A stretch of DNA of 64,000 nucleotides, taken from contig NZ_BSFD01000002.1 in NCBI RefSeq assembly GCF_027922165.1, positions 540,874 to 604,873 on the forward strand, given 5' to 3'. How positions within the stretch are numbered: the stretch's first letter is position 1; each line of letters starts with the position of its first letter. Made by a program: the position numbers and the translations under genes. The notes below the pieces were generated by a model. That model had not been told where the DNA came from. It did no database searches and saw only the letters and a program-made list of their open reading frames with translations. This DNA comes from Brevundimonas intermedia (GTDB taxonomy: Bacteria > Pseudomonadota > Alphaproteobacteria > Caulobacterales > Caulobacteraceae). This document shows, piece after piece, positions 27,099-35,750 of the stretch.

Positions 27099-27317
27099 TC
27101 AGTCGATCAGTTCAAACAGATCGCCCAGCGGAACATCCAGAGCCTTCGCCAGGGTCAGGGCCACCACCACGGACGGGGTGAAGACCCGGTTCTCGATCGT
27201 GTTCACGGTCTTGCGCGACAGCTTGGCCCGGTCCGCCAGCTCCTGCTGCGTCAGGCCCGCAGCCGTCCGCACCTCCTTCAGCCGCACGACCAGCCGAGGC
27301 TCAGCCACGCTCGGCAT
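27099..27317 (-). CDS. Short XRE-family transcriptional regulator (module A)
   Basis: A 72-residue protein that is one Cro/C1-type helix-turn-helix domain: RLKEVRTAAGLTQQELADRA followed by LSRKTVNTIENRVFTPSVV, then ALTLAKALDVPLGDLFELI. It belongs to the short COG1476-like regulators. It overlaps the upstream membrane-protein gene by 17 bases, so the two are translated together. A close homologue lies at 35541–35750, also behind a membrane-protein gene. Both operons share a double operator next to the first ribosome-binding site, so autoregulation is likely. Confidence 0.92.
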   Translation of the reverse strand: MPSVAEPRLVVRLKEVRTAAGLTQQELADRAKLSRKTVNTIENRVFTPSVVVALTLAKALDVPLGDLFELID

Positions 27318-28002
27318 CGCGATCCAGAAGATAATAGCGCAACACCGCCGCCGTGCCGGTCAGATAGAGCAGGGCCGGCAAGGCCGCGACCGCCGCAGCA
27401 GGCCGCCAAAGCCCCAGTGCATAGACGCCGACGATCCCGACGGCTGCGACGCCCAAGGCCGTAGCCAGCGCCTTGTGCCGGAACGACAGAGTCAGATCGT
27501 CCTCGAGCAGCCGCTTCATCCGCTTGTCGCGCGGATTGTCCAGCCCGGCCACCATAAGCAGCATCAGGCCGGCAGCCATGGGGCCAACCGCCACCATCAA
27601 ATAGTCCGTACCGCCGGGCGCACCCGAAGCCAGACCCCAGCCGGCCTTGACCGAAAGGAAGGTCAATAGGCCCGCACCGAACGACATAGCCGCCATGGAA
27701 TGAGATCGCTCCCGCTGGACCTTGTCGCGATAGGCGGAGCCGGTTTGCAGCCTGTAGGTGTCAGCATTCGGCAGGAAGCGCCGCGCGAAGAAGGCGCTCG
27801 CAATCATGGCGACGACGCCCGCCGCCATCGTCACGCCGCCGATCAGACGCCCCATCTCAGGGTTTGCCGGCCATTCCTTCATGACCAGAAGGCCGGTCAC
27901 CAGCAGGGCCAATCCACCTCCGCCCAGACCGGCGCAGATCGCCAAGCGCTGCGCGCGCTTGTGCTCTCGCGCCCGCACGTCTCGTCTTTCCTGATCGTCC
28001 AT
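27301..28002 (-). CDS. Six-helix membrane protein of an XRE module (module A)
   Basis: A 233-residue inner-membrane protein with a basic N-terminal tail (about 20 residues) and about six membrane helices in three pairs. A charged cytoplasmic loop (SAYRDKVQRERSHS) follows the first pair and another (NPRDKRMKRLLEDDLTLSFRHK) the second. I do not recognise a named family. The protein at 35740–36444 is a paralogue: the RxxKLERAR/RDKVQRER loop, the RFLEDELT/RLLEDDLT motif and the LGLWR start of the last pair agree. It is the first gene of a two-gene operon with a short XRE regulator. The membrane protein could be the regulated effector or a sensor that binds the regulator. Confidence 0.85.
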   Translation of the reverse strand: MDDQERRDVRAREHKRAQRLAICAGLGGGGLALLVTGLLVMKEWPANPEMGRLIGGVTMAAGVVAMIASAFFARRFLPNADTYRLQTGSAYRDKVQRERSHSMAAMSFGAGLLTFLSVKAGWGLASGAPGGTDYLMVAVGPMAAGLMLLMVAGLDNPRDKRMKRLLEDDLTLSFRHKALATALGVAAVGIVGVYALGLWRPAAAVAALPALLYLTGTAAVLRYYLLDRDAERG

Positions 28003-28013
28003 AACGGCCTCAC

Positions 28014-28047
28014 GTCACCTACAGGTGACATATAACCTATGGGTTAC
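28014..28047. promoter_or_regulatory. Double 16-bp operator of XRE module A
   Basis: Two palindromic sites lie side by side: GTCACCTACAGGTGAC (28014–28029) and ATAACCTATGGGTTAC (28032–28047), centres 18 bases apart, 11 bases before the start codon of the membrane-protein gene. The same arrangement, with the shared pattern GTNACCT-NN-AGGTNAC, precedes the paralogous module B at 36459–36492. The likely binding protein is the XRE regulator of each module. Confidence 0.8.
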
Positions 28048-28435
28048 TAGACCCGTCAAGAGGGTCGTTTGCCTGCGCCGCTCCCGGCGCCGTCCTGTGA
28101 GAGGTTCAGCCGCCCATCGCCCACAATGCCGCTGGTCGCCGCTTCGCAATTTCAACGCCTTACGGAACTGTCTAGGCGAGTTTCAAGCCTGAGCGCCGAC
28201 CGCCCTTAAGATAGACGCGATGAAAGCCGCCCTTTCCAGTTCCGCGCCTGATCGCCCCCTCCGGCAGCCGCTCGTGGGGGGCGGTTTGGCGCCTTTGGCA
28301 CGTTTGGCGCTTTGTCACCCTGTTTTTGCGCCAAGGACCGCCGTCGCCGACGGCAAGAACCGTTCCCAAGACCGGCAGGTTCGCCTAGACAGCAGCCGAC
28401 TTCATTCTTCAGAACGCCGCCTTCCCGACATTTCC
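28048..28435 (+). other. Leader and promoter region of ilvA
   Basis: About 390 bases between divergent genes. The frame of ilvA stays open for 72 codons upstream to an ATG at 28220, but that stretch has no IlvA-like residues, so I treat it as leader. Two inverted repeats are visible: TTGGCGC (28304–28310) with GCGCCAA (28328–28334), and CCGTC-GCC-GACGG (28339–28351). There is no run of Ile or Val codons to support classical attenuation. Confidence 0.4.
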
Positions 28436-29950
28436 ATGCAAGACACCATCCGCCGCATCCTCACCGCCCGCGTCTATGACGTGGCCGAGGAAACGCCCCT
28501 TGATCCGCTGCGTCGCCTGTCGGCGCGGCTCGCGCGGCCCGTGCTGCTGAAGCGCGAGGATCTGCAGCCGGTGTTTTCGTTCAAGATTCGCGGCGCTTAC
28601 AACAAGATCGCCGGCCTGACCCAGGCCGAACTCTCCAGGGGCGTGATCTGCGCCTCGGCTGGCAATCACGCCCAGGGCGTGGCCCTGGCTGCGGCCCGCC
28701 GCAACATCCCCGCCGTCATCGTCATGCCGACCACCACCCCCGGCATCAAGGTCGCCGCCGTCCGCGCCCTGGGCGGCGAAGTGGTCCTGCACGGCGACAG
28801 TTTCGACGAGGCCTACGCCCACGCCCGTCATCTGGAGAGCCAGACCGGCGCCGCCTTCATCCACCCCTTCGACGACCCTGAGGTCATCGCCGGCCAGGGC
28901 ACGGTGGGGCTTGAGATCGCGCGTCAGCACGCCGACCCCATCGAGGCCGTCTTCGTGCCCATCGGCGGCGGCGGCCTGGCCGCCGGGATGGCGGCCATCC
29001 TCAAATTCCTGCGCCCCGAGACCCGCGTCATCGGCGTCGAGCCGGTGGACGCCCCCACCATGAAGGCCGCCATCGACGCCGGCGAGGTGGTGACCTTGAA
29101 CGAGGTGGGCCTGTTCGCCGACGGGGTGGCCGTGCGCCGCGCCGGGGATCACACCTTCCGCCTGTGCAAGGATCTGCTGGACGAGATCGTCCTGGTGGAC
29201 ACCGACGCCATCTGCGCCGCCATCAAGGACATCTTCGACGACAGCCGCGCCATCGCCGAACCCTCGGGCGCCGTCGCGCTTGCTGGATTGAAGGCCTGGG
29301 CCGCCGCCCATCCCGGCGCGGGCCCCTTGGTCGCCGTCAACTCGGGCGCCAACCTGAACTTCGACCGGCTGCGCCACGTCGCCGAACGGGCCGAGATCGG
29401 CGAGGGCGCCGAGGCCCTGCTGGCCGTGGCGATGAAGGACGACCGCGACGACTATCGCCGCTTCCTCGACAGTCTCGACGGCCGCTCGGTGACCGAGTTC
29501 AACTACCGCTGGTCCGGCGACGGCGCGGCCCAGATCTTCGTCGGCGTCGCCCTGCGCAACGGTCCGCACGAGCGCGACGACCTGATCGCTACGCTCCGCG
29601 GCGGCGGCTACGCCGTCGAGGACATGAGCGACAACGAGACGGCCAAACTGCACGTCCGCTACATGGTCGGCGGCCGCACCGTCGGCCTGCCCCACGAACG
29701 GATCCTGCGCTTCCAGTTCCCCGAACGGCCGGGGGCCTTTCTGCGCTTCCTCAACAGCCTCCAGCCCGCCTGGGCCCTGACCCTGTTTCACTATCGCAAC
29801 CACGGCGACGACGTCGGCCGGGTGCTGGCGGGGATCAGCGTCCCCCCCGAAGAACAGGCCCAGTTGTCCGCCGCCCTCGCCGACCTGGGCTACCCCTATG
29901 TCGACGAAACCGCCAACCCCGCCTGCCGCCTGTTCCTGGACGGCGCCTGA
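28436..29950 (+). CDS. ilvA: Threonine ammonia-lyase, biosynthetic
   Basis: IlvA is the PLP enzyme that deaminates threonine to 2-oxobutanoate, the first step to isoleucine. The 504-residue chain has the normal two-part form. The catalytic part (1–320) carries LLKREDLQPVFSFKIRGAYNK with the PLP lysine (FKIRG), SAGNHAQGVALAA, the glycine-rich PIGGGGLAAGMA and EPSGAVALAGLKA. The C-terminal part (about 325–500) has two ACT-like regulatory domains (SVTEFNYRWSGDGAAQIFVG and ALTLFHYRNHGDDVGRVL), so feedback control by isoleucine is expected. The start at 28436 fits family length, although no strong ribosome-binding site precedes it. Confidence 0.95.
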   Translation: MQDTIRRILTARVYDVAEETPLDPLRRLSARLARPVLLKREDLQPVFSFKIRGAYNKIAGLTQAELSRGVICASAGNHAQGVALAAARRNIPAVIVMPTTTPGIKVAAVRALGGEVVLHGDSFDEAYAHARHLESQTGAAFIHPFDDPEVIAGQGTVGLEIARQHADPIEAVFVPIGGGGLAAGMAAILKFLRPETRVIGVEPVDAPTMKAAIDAGEVVTLNEVGLFADGVAVRRAGDHTFRLCKDLLDEIVLVDTDAICAAIKDIFDDSRAIAEPSGAVALAGLKAWAAAHPGAGPLVAVNSGANLNFDRLRHVAERAEIGEGAEALLAVAMKDDRDDYRRFLDSLDGRSVTEFNYRWSGDGAAQIFVGVALRNGPHERDDLIATLRGGGYAVEDMSDNETAKLHVRYMVGGRTVGLPHERILRFQFPERPGAFLRFLNSLQPAWALTLFHYRNHGDDVGRVLAGISVPPEEQAQLSAALADLGYPYVDETANPACRLFLDGA

Positions 29951-29956
29951 ACCACG

Positions 29957-29985
29957 AAAAAGGGGCGACCCTCGCCGGCCGCCCC
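29957..29985 (-). terminator. Intrinsic terminator of the TonB receptor gene
   Basis: On the minus strand GGGGCG…CGCCCC, with a GC-rich interior, is followed by TTTTT. It lies 23 bases after the stop of the receptor gene and also sits between it and the convergent ilvA gene. Confidence 0.8.
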
Positions 29986-30007
29986 ACCTTCTTACATCAC
30001 TGTAATA

Positions 30008-33000
30008 TCAGAGCTTCTTGCTGAACCGCACGAAGAAGTAACGGCCGCGCGCCGACACCGGCGTCGCCACCGTGCTCAGGAAGGGCTCTTCGTCCGTGAG
30101 GTTGTTCACACCGACGATCAGATCGCTTTCGCCATCGATGTCCCACGACAGAGAGGCGTCATGAGTCCAGATCGGATCGTTCCACGGCGCATCATACGAG
30201 ACCACGTTCTCGATCTCGACGCCCGATCGGGTCTGCTTGCTCTGATAGTTCGAGAACAGACCCGCTGTGAAATCGCCCACGCTCCACCGAACGGAGGTGT
30301 TCAGCACCCACTCCGGAGAGTTCAGCTGTTCCTTGACCGGATTGGCCAGGGACGCATCCGCCACGAACGGATAGTCGTTGCGGTCCTCCAGCCAGGTGCC
30401 CCCGACGCCCAACGCCAGCGAACCCCACTCCGGCTTGCCGAACATGTCCATGTCCAGGCGATACCTGACGTCGAAATCGACGCCCGAGGCTTCCAGCCCG
30501 GCGAAGTTGACCGAGCTCTGCTGCAGATAGTCCAGGCCGCCCTGGGTCAACGAGCCGGGACGGTCGTCGCGGCTGATCAGGGCGCAGTACTGATTGTTGA
30601 TGTCGGGCGCATCATAGCAGCTGTTGACGATGTCCTGAGCCGAGACCGAGGCGATCGCATTCTCGATCTTGATGTTCCAGTAGTCGGCCGTGAACGTGAA
30701 CCCGGACAGGAACCGGGGCTGCAACACCAGGCCCGCCGTCCAGGAGTCAGAGGTCTCCGCCTGCAGATCCGGATTGCCGCCCGAAGCGCCGAAGAACTGG
30801 GCCGTCAGCGGATCGGCGAAGTCGTAGGTCGATCCCACCGTCACGCCGTAGCGAGCCAGATCGGCGCGGCAGTTGGCCTCGCGGGAGCTGGAGCCCTGGG
30901 TGATGTTCTCCGCCGAGCAGGGGTCGATCGGGCGGAAGCCCTGGGTCTGCAAGGGGGTGAACAGTTCGGCGATGTTCGGCGCGCGAACGGCCTTGGACAC
31001 GCCGCCGCGGAACCGCAGGTCCGAGATCGGCGCCCAGACCATGTCGGCCTTGAAGGTCTCGGTATTGCCGATATTGGAGTAGTCGCCGAACCGTGCCGCC
31101 GCGTTCAGGGTCAGGGTCTCGGCGAACGGCAGATCGGCCAGCAGCGGCAGGCTGATTTCGACAAAGCCCTCCGCGACCTCAAACTCGCCCGCCACCGCCG
31201 CCGTGGTCGCATAACGGAAGGTCACGCCCTCCTCGTCATAATCGTTCGGATTGAAGTCGCTCTGTTCCTTGCGATATTCGCCGCCGATCGCGAAGCTGAC
31301 CGGACCGCCCGGCAGGCTGAACCAGCGTTCCAGGTCGCCAGCCAGGAAGCCGGACACCACCGTCTGCTGAATCAGCGAAGTGTCGGTCACCAAGGGCCCG
31401 ACGAAGGCCGAGGCCTCCGGGCTGACATTGCCGAGCCCGAACAGGTTCAGCGGCCGACAGTCGGAGCCGGCGCCCGGCGTAAAGGTCTGGAACGGATTGG
31501 GCACCGGTCCGCCAAACTCCGGGTAGAGACCCGAAATCGGCGGCGCCGCCGTGGGATCCAGGGTGGAGCGGCAGACCGCCTCACCGGTCACCGGGTCGGT
31601 CACCGCGTCAATGGCGGCGAAGAAGCGGTCCTCCAGGCGAACCGCGAAGGTGCTGTCCTGCTCGGTCCGCCCATAGTTGAACGACAGTTCGTAGTTCCAA
31701 CCGAGGTCAAGCTCGCCCCGCGTGCCTATCACCGCGCGATAAGTGCGACGCTCGTTCTCCGCCTTGGGATCGAAGATGTCGATATGATCACGCGACAGAG
31801 CGATTTGCGCGGTGTCGGCGATGCTGGGATCCGCCGCAATCTCCGCATCGACCAGAGCCCTCAACGCTGCCGGAATGAAGGGGTTGTCCAGCGAGATGGG
31901 AATGGAGTCGTCATAGGTGTTGTAGGGGTTGTAGGTCGTCCCCTTGCTCCACGACGCGGTCAGTTCGACGAAGGGATTGAAGAAGGTCGAGAGATTGTAA
32001 TTGCCCGTGAAGCTGAGCGAATAGCTGGATTCCTTGGGCAGCAGGCTTTGATTGTCGAACACCTGGGCCGCCCCGTCGCCGCCCGACTGGTTGGACGAAC
32101 CCGCATACAGGCCGTCCTGGAACGGTCGAAACTGTCCGGTGACCGGATCGACGGTGTAGCAACCGTAACCAAGCTGGCCGTTTCGGTTGGTGTTGCAGTC
32201 GGCGACCACCTGAGGATTGGAATAGAAGTTGGCCGGTTCCGCGTAGCCGTCCCCATCCAGATCGATGCCGATCAGCCCGCTCGTGCTGGAGATCGAGAAG
32301 CGCGGATCGGCGATGAAGGCGCGCGGCGTCGCCGACTGAGCCCGTGCGATCAGCGACGCATCCGTCCCAGCGTAGCGCGGCGCGCCGCCCAGCAGGATGG
32401 TCCGGCCGCGCGTATTGGCCAAGGTTCGTCCCGGCGGCAGCGGATCACCGGCCTGGAAGTAGAGCGCCGGATTGGTGTAGTCGTCGTACGTCCCGTTATT
32501 CTTCGAATAGCTGCGGTCGCCATAATAGAGTTCGGAGCGCTCATTGCCTTGGACGCCGATGGTGAAATTGCCACGCCCATTATCGAAGTTACGGCCGTGC
32601 AGCAGAGAGACGTAGAACTCCTCCGCATCGCCTTCGCCGGACAGCCCGCCCTGCACCGTCATTTCGGTGCCTTCGTAGTCGTCCTTAAGAATGAAATTCA
32701 CCACGCCGGTCACGGCGTCGGATCCATAAACAGCGGATGCGCCGCCGGTCAGGACCTCGACCCGCTCAATCAGACCTGCCGGAATACTGCTGACATCGAC
32801 GGCGGCCGACCCAGGCACGCCGGCGACATACCGACGGCCGTTGACCAGGGTCAGGGTCCGCGACGATCCCATGCCGCGTAGGTTCAACGTCGCCGCTCCA
32901 CCATTCGCCTGGGCCGAGCTGGCGGACGACTGCAGCGCAGGAATTCGATCCAGCAGGTCGGAAACCTGGGTCACGCCCTGCGCTTCGATCGTCTCCGCAG

Positions 33001-33184
33001 TCACCAACTGGACCGGCTGGGCGGCCTGGGTCGCCGACGACGACGAAAGACGGGAGCCTGTTACGACAATCTCGTCCACTTCGGCGGCCTGGCCCGGTGC
33101 CGACTGCGCGAATGCCGGCGCCGACAGGCAGCTGAGCATCGACCCGCCAAGCAGGATCGAGCGGAAAACCGCTTTATTACGCAT
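30008..33184 (-). CDS. TonB-dependent outer-membrane receptor
   Basis: A 1,058-residue receptor that imports a large nutrient (metal chelate, sugar or peptide) across the outer membrane with energy from TonB–ExbBD. A signal peptide (cleavage after APAFA) is followed by a TonB-box-like EVDEIVVTGSR, then the plug domain (VSDLLDRIPALQSS, ATLNLRGMGSSRTLTLVNGRR, VEVLTGGASAVYGSDAVTGVVNF) and a 22-strand barrel ending in the aromatic RGRYFFVRFSKKL. The length and the long extracellular loops resemble the carbohydrate- or peptide-type receptors of Caulobacterales. No transporter partner is adjacent, so the ligand is unknown. ATG 33184 is preferred over an in-frame TTG 12 bases upstream. Confidence 0.93.
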   Translation of the reverse strand: MRNKAVFRSILLGGSMLSCLSAPAFAQSAPGQAAEVDEIVVTGSRLSSSSATQAAQPVQLVTAETIEAQGVTQVSDLLDRIPALQSSASSAQANGGAATLNLRGMGSSRTLTLVNGRRYVAGVPGSAAVDVSSIPAGLIERVEVLTGGASAVYGSDAVTGVVNFILKDDYEGTEMTVQGGLSGEGDAEEFYVSLLHGRNFDNGRGNFTIGVQGNERSELYYGDRSYSKNNGTYDDYTNPALYFQAGDPLPPGRTLANTRGRTILLGGAPRYAGTDASLIARAQSATPRAFIADPRFSISSTSGLIGIDLDGDGYAEPANFYSNPQVVADCNTNRNGQLGYGCYTVDPVTGQFRPFQDGLYAGSSNQSGGDGAAQVFDNQSLLPKESSYSLSFTGNYNLSTFFNPFVELTASWSKGTTYNPYNTYDDSIPISLDNPFIPAALRALVDAEIAADPSIADTAQIALSRDHIDIFDPKAENERRTYRAVIGTRGELDLGWNYELSFNYGRTEQDSTFAVRLEDRFFAAIDAVTDPVTGEAVCRSTLDPTAAPPISGLYPEFGGPVPNPFQTFTPGAGSDCRPLNLFGLGNVSPEASAFVGPLVTDTSLIQQTVVSGFLAGDLERWFSLPGGPVSFAIGGEYRKEQSDFNPNDYDEEGVTFRYATTAAVAGEFEVAEGFVEISLPLLADLPFAETLTLNAAARFGDYSNIGNTETFKADMVWAPISDLRFRGGVSKAVRAPNIAELFTPLQTQGFRPIDPCSAENITQGSSSREANCRADLARYGVTVGSTYDFADPLTAQFFGASGGNPDLQAETSDSWTAGLVLQPRFLSGFTFTADYWNIKIENAIASVSAQDIVNSCYDAPDINNQYCALISRDDRPGSLTQGGLDYLQQSSVNFAGLEASGVDFDVRYRLDMDMFGKPEWGSLALGVGGTWLEDRNDYPFVADASLANPVKEQLNSPEWVLNTSVRWSVGDFTAGLFSNYQSKQTRSGVEIENVVSYDAPWNDPIWTHDASLSWDIDGESDLIVGVNNLTDEEPFLSTVATPVSARGRYFFVRFSKKL

Positions 33185-33226
33185 GATTATCCCCAATGGT
33201 CGCGAGAGGAGTCGCGATAAGGGAAA

Positions 33227-33254
33227 GATTTTGCTGCGACGCAGCGAGGGTCAA
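33227..33254 (-). promoter_or_regulatory. Promoter of the TonB receptor gene
   Basis: On the minus strand TTGACCC and GCAAAATC are separated by 13 bases, 43 bases upstream of the start codon. This fits the Caulobacter housekeeping consensus as I recall it (TTGACGS, 10–14 bases, GCTANAWC), with seven of eight bases in the −10 part. Confidence 0.55.
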
Positions 33255-33309
33255 TCGCTAAACGGTGGTTGGCGACACGTTTGATTAAGAACTGTCACCG
33301 TTACGCCAC

Positions 33310-33335
33310 AAAAGCGAGGCGAACGCCTCGCTTTT
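33310..33335 (-). terminator. Bidirectional terminator after the host-attachment gene
   Basis: AAAAGCGAGGCG and CGCCTCGCTTTT form a perfect 12-base inverted repeat around two bases. The A and T ends make it an efficient terminator on either strand; on the minus strand it follows the gene at 33424–33822. Confidence 0.85.
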
Positions 33336-33423
33336 GACATAAAGATTCAACCTCAGATTAACACTGAACCTGAGATGTCGCCCGCCATAGGCAAGCGGCA
33401 GCATGGCGGACGACGCTTTGACG

Positions 33424-33822
33424 TCAGGCCTTTTCGATAGCCGCCGCAATCTGCTCCGTGCTGTGCCCGGTCAGATCCTTGGCGATCTCGCCCGCCAGCT
33501 TCCCCTGCAGATCCTTGTGCCAGTGCTTGCGCAGCTCGCCCAGGGTCTTGGGGGCCGCAATGACCAGCAGTTCGTCGATCTTGTTGGTGACCGACCACTT
33601 GTTCAGCACCTCGGCCACGCCCATCGCGAACCCGTCCTCGGCCTGAGTATCATTGTCCGGGTTAGCCTCGCTGGAGCGCCGCCCCGCCGACCCCGAGACC
33701 CGATCCTCGATCTCCGGCGTCTCCAGGGCTGTCAGCCGGATCTCCTGGGCGTTGGTGTTCTTGAACAGGGCAAGCTTCTCGCCGTCGACCACGGCCACCA
33801 GGGCGCCATTGGATAGTTTCAT
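33424..33822 (-). CDS. Host-attachment-family protein (baeRF/AtsE-like)
   Basis: A 132-residue protein of the family described as 'protein required for attachment to host cells', related to archaeo-eukaryotic release-factor domains (baeRF12-like). Features: N-terminal strand region NGALVAVVDGEKLALFKNT, a variable acidic loop (SSEANPDNDTQAEDGFAM), then FAMGVAEVLNKWSVTNKIDELLVIAAPKTLGELRKHWH and the C-terminal LAGEIAKDLTGHSTEQIAAAI. Such proteins are widespread in free-living Alphaproteobacteria and the family name comes from a plant-associated species, so a role in attachment is not established here. ATG 33822 removes about 100 residues that belong to another frame. Confidence 0.85.
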   Translation of the reverse strand: MKLSNGALVAVVDGEKLALFKNTNAQEIRLTALETPEIEDRVSGSAGRRSSEANPDNDTQAEDGFAMGVAEVLNKWSVTNKIDELLVIAAPKTLGELRKHWHKDLQGKLAGEIAKDLTGHSTEQIAAAIEKA

Positions 33823-33887
33823 CGTCGATACTCTTTCGGTCTGTGGCCTTGGGTAACGGTCCGGGACCGATGCCGTTGCCTCCCCGA

Positions 33888-34412
33888 TCAGATCAACCGC
33901 CCGCCGGCCTCGTGCGCCAGCAGCCAGCGCTTCCGCTCCAGCCCGCCGGCATAGCCCGTCAGGGTCCCGTTCGCCCCGATCACCCGATGGCAAGGCACGA
34001 TCACCCCGACCGGGTTGGAGCCATTGGCCAGGCCCACCGCCCGTACCGCTTTGGGCGACCCAATCGCCGCCGCCAGCTGCCCATAGCTGCGCGTCTCGCC
34101 CGCCGGAATGGCCCGTAGCGCGGCCCACACCGCCTGCTGGAACACGGTCCCGCCGGTCTTGACCACCACCCCGTCGAACGCCGCCAGATCACCGCCGAAA
34201 TAGGCCTCCACCGCCGTGCGCACCGCCTCCGGCGCCCGCCCCTGGACCAGTTCGACCGGCCCGTAATGACGGCGCAGCAGCCGCCGCAGCCGCTCCTCGT
34301 AATCGTGAAAATCCAGCGCCCGCACCGCCCCCTCGCCATCGGTCGCCACCAGCACCTCGCCCACCGGCGAGCCGATCCGATCCAGGGTCAAGATTATCGA
34401 CTGTCTAGGCAT
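33888..34412 (-). CDS. ogt: Methylated-DNA–protein-cysteine S-methyltransferase (Ogt)
   Basis: Ogt removes methyl groups from O6-methylguanine by transfer to its own cysteine. The 174-residue protein has the helix-turn-helix arginine-finger region VGLANGSNPVGVIVPCHRVIG with the acceptor C141 in PCHRV, and GETRSYGQLAAAIGSPKAVRAVG for DNA contact. The start overlaps the end of the Ada/AlkA-like gene by 8 bases, so the two are coupled. Together they make a small adaptive-response operon: a methyl-sensing regulator and a suicide repair enzyme. Confidence 0.95.
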   Translation of the reverse strand: MPRQSIILTLDRIGSPVGEVLVATDGEGAVRALDFHDYEERLRRLLRRHYGPVELVQGRAPEAVRTAVEAYFGGDLAAFDGVVVKTGGTVFQQAVWAALRAIPAGETRSYGQLAAAIGSPKAVRAVGLANGSNPVGVIVPCHRVIGANGTLTGYAGGLERKRWLLAHEAGGRLI

Positions 34413-35484
34413 CGCCCGTCTCCTTCATGGTCCAGTACAGCGCCCCATAGGCCCGCCACGGCCGCCACCGGCCGGCCCGCGCCGCCAGGACCGCATCCGT
34501 CGTCGCCAGCCGGTCGCTGGGCGCATCCTCCCCGGCGTCGACCCAGTCGCCCGCCGGCCTCAGTCCCGGCCAGGCCTCGAGCGCCGCGCGCAGGTCGGGA
34601 TCCGCCCACAGATCGCGCCGGATCGCCTCGGGGTCGGCGGCTAGGTCAAACACCCGCCGCACCCGCGCCAGCACGCCGGGCAGGGCTTTCAGTTGGTCCA
34701 CCCGCGCCTCGACCACCGCCTTGCCCTGAGACCCGGCCCGAACGGACACCTCGCCGTCCGTCCCATCCGTCGCGACCCGCAGCCGCCGCCGCCAGACCCC
34801 GTCTGCCACACTCTCGTCCGGAGCGGCCCGCACTGACAGGGCCGACATCATCGAGGCCCAGTCATAAGGGGGGCGATAGGCCAGACCCAGCTTCACCGCC
34901 CCACCGCCCTCGCCCTCAACCCTCCGCCGGCGCAGCTCCGACGGCGGCCGGCCGTACAGGGCCTGAAACGTCTCGTTGAACCGTCTCACGCTGCCGAAAC
35001 CCGAGCCCATCGCCACCTCGGCCATCGACAGGTCGGTCTCGTGGATCAGTTGTTTGGCCAGCAGCACGCGCCGCGTCTGAGCCACGCTAACCGGCGCCGC
35101 GCCAAGGTGCTGGCGGAACAGCCGCCGAAGATGCCGCTCTCCCACCCCCAGCCGCGCCGCCAAGGCATCAGCGTCGCCCCCGTCCAGCGCGCCCGCCTCG
35201 ATCAGGGCCAGCGCCCGACCGACGGTGTTCGACGTCCCCCGCCACGCCCCCATCTCGGGCGCCGTCTCGGGCCGGCAGCGCAGACAGGCGCGAAACCCCG
35301 CCGCCTCGGCCGACGCCGCCGTGGGATGAAACACCACATTCTCGCGCCGGGGCGTCCGCGCCGGACAGACCGGCCGGCAATAGATCCCCGTCGAGGTCAC
35401 GCCCGTGAAGAACCGCCCGTCGAACCGCGCATCTCGCGCGCCCAAGGCTCTCCAGCAGGCCTCCTGATCCAGCGTCTGTTCCAT
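34405..35484 (-). CDS. Ada-type methyl sensor/AraC regulator with a reduced AlkA domain
   Basis: A 359-residue protein in the order of Ada–AlkA fusions. Residues 1–75 are the Ada zinc domain, with C36, C40, C67 and C70 (YCRPVC, ACLRC); C36 is the expected methyl acceptor. Residues about 85–185 are an AraC-type helix-turn-helix (GVGERHLRRLFRQHLG, EVAMGSGFGSVRRFNETFQA). Residues about 195–300 are the AlkA N-terminal domain (LAYRPPYDW, VRRVFDLAADP). Then PGLRPAGDW runs within about 20 residues into VLAARAGRWRPWRAY, the far end of the glycosylase. The helix-hairpin-helix part with the LPGIGPWTA-type motif, some 110–130 residues in relatives, is missing in frame. It probably senses alkyl damage and regulates, but has no glycosylase activity. 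Confidence 0.88.
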   Translation of the reverse strand: MEQTLDQEACWRALGARDARFDGRFFTGVTSTGIYCRPVCPARTPRRENVVFHPTAASAEAAGFRACLRCRPETAPEMGAWRGTSNTVGRALALIEAGALDGGDADALAARLGVGERHLRRLFRQHLGAAPVSVAQTRRVLLAKQLIHETDLSMAEVAMGSGFGSVRRFNETFQALYGRPPSELRRRRVEGEGGGAVKLGLAYRPPYDWASMMSALSVRAAPDESVADGVWRRRLRVATDGTDGEVSVRAGSQGKAVVEARVDQLKALPGVLARVRRVFDLAADPEAIRRDLWADPDLRAALEAWPGLRPAGDWVDAGEDAPSDRLATTDAVLAARAGRWRPWRAYGALYWTMKETGDA

Positions 35485-35540
35485 GACGCCAAGATGGCGG
35501 CTCGACCCGACGATGTCTCGCGGTTTTCGGACATCAATGA

Positions 35541-35750
35541 TCAGTCCTTCAGATAGAAGATCGCCTCCACCGTCGTGTTCAGCGCCCGCGCCAGATCCAG
35601 AGCCACGATGGTCGAGGGGATGAAGACCCCGTTCTCCACCGTATTGATCGTCTTGCGTGACACCTTGGCGGCGTCGGCCAGCTGAGCCTGCGTCAGACCC
35701 GCAGCCGTGCGAGCCTCCTTCAACCTCAGCCCCAGCCGACTACTCCCCAT
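35541..35750 (-). CDS. Short XRE-family transcriptional regulator (module B)
   Basis: A 69-residue Cro/C1-type regulator: RLKEARTAAGLTQAQLADAA, then VSRKTINTVENGVFIPSTIV, then ALDLARALNTTVEAIFYLKD. It is closely similar to the regulator of module A (27099–27317) over the whole domain, including the recognition helix SRKT(I/V)NT(I/V)EN, which explains their similar operators. It overlaps the upstream membrane-protein gene by 11 bases and ends 56 bases before the divergent-side alkylation-response operon on the same strand. Confidence 0.92.
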   Translation of the reverse strand: MGSSRLGLRLKEARTAAGLTQAQLADAAKVSRKTINTVENGVFIPSTIVALDLARALNTTVEAIFYLKD

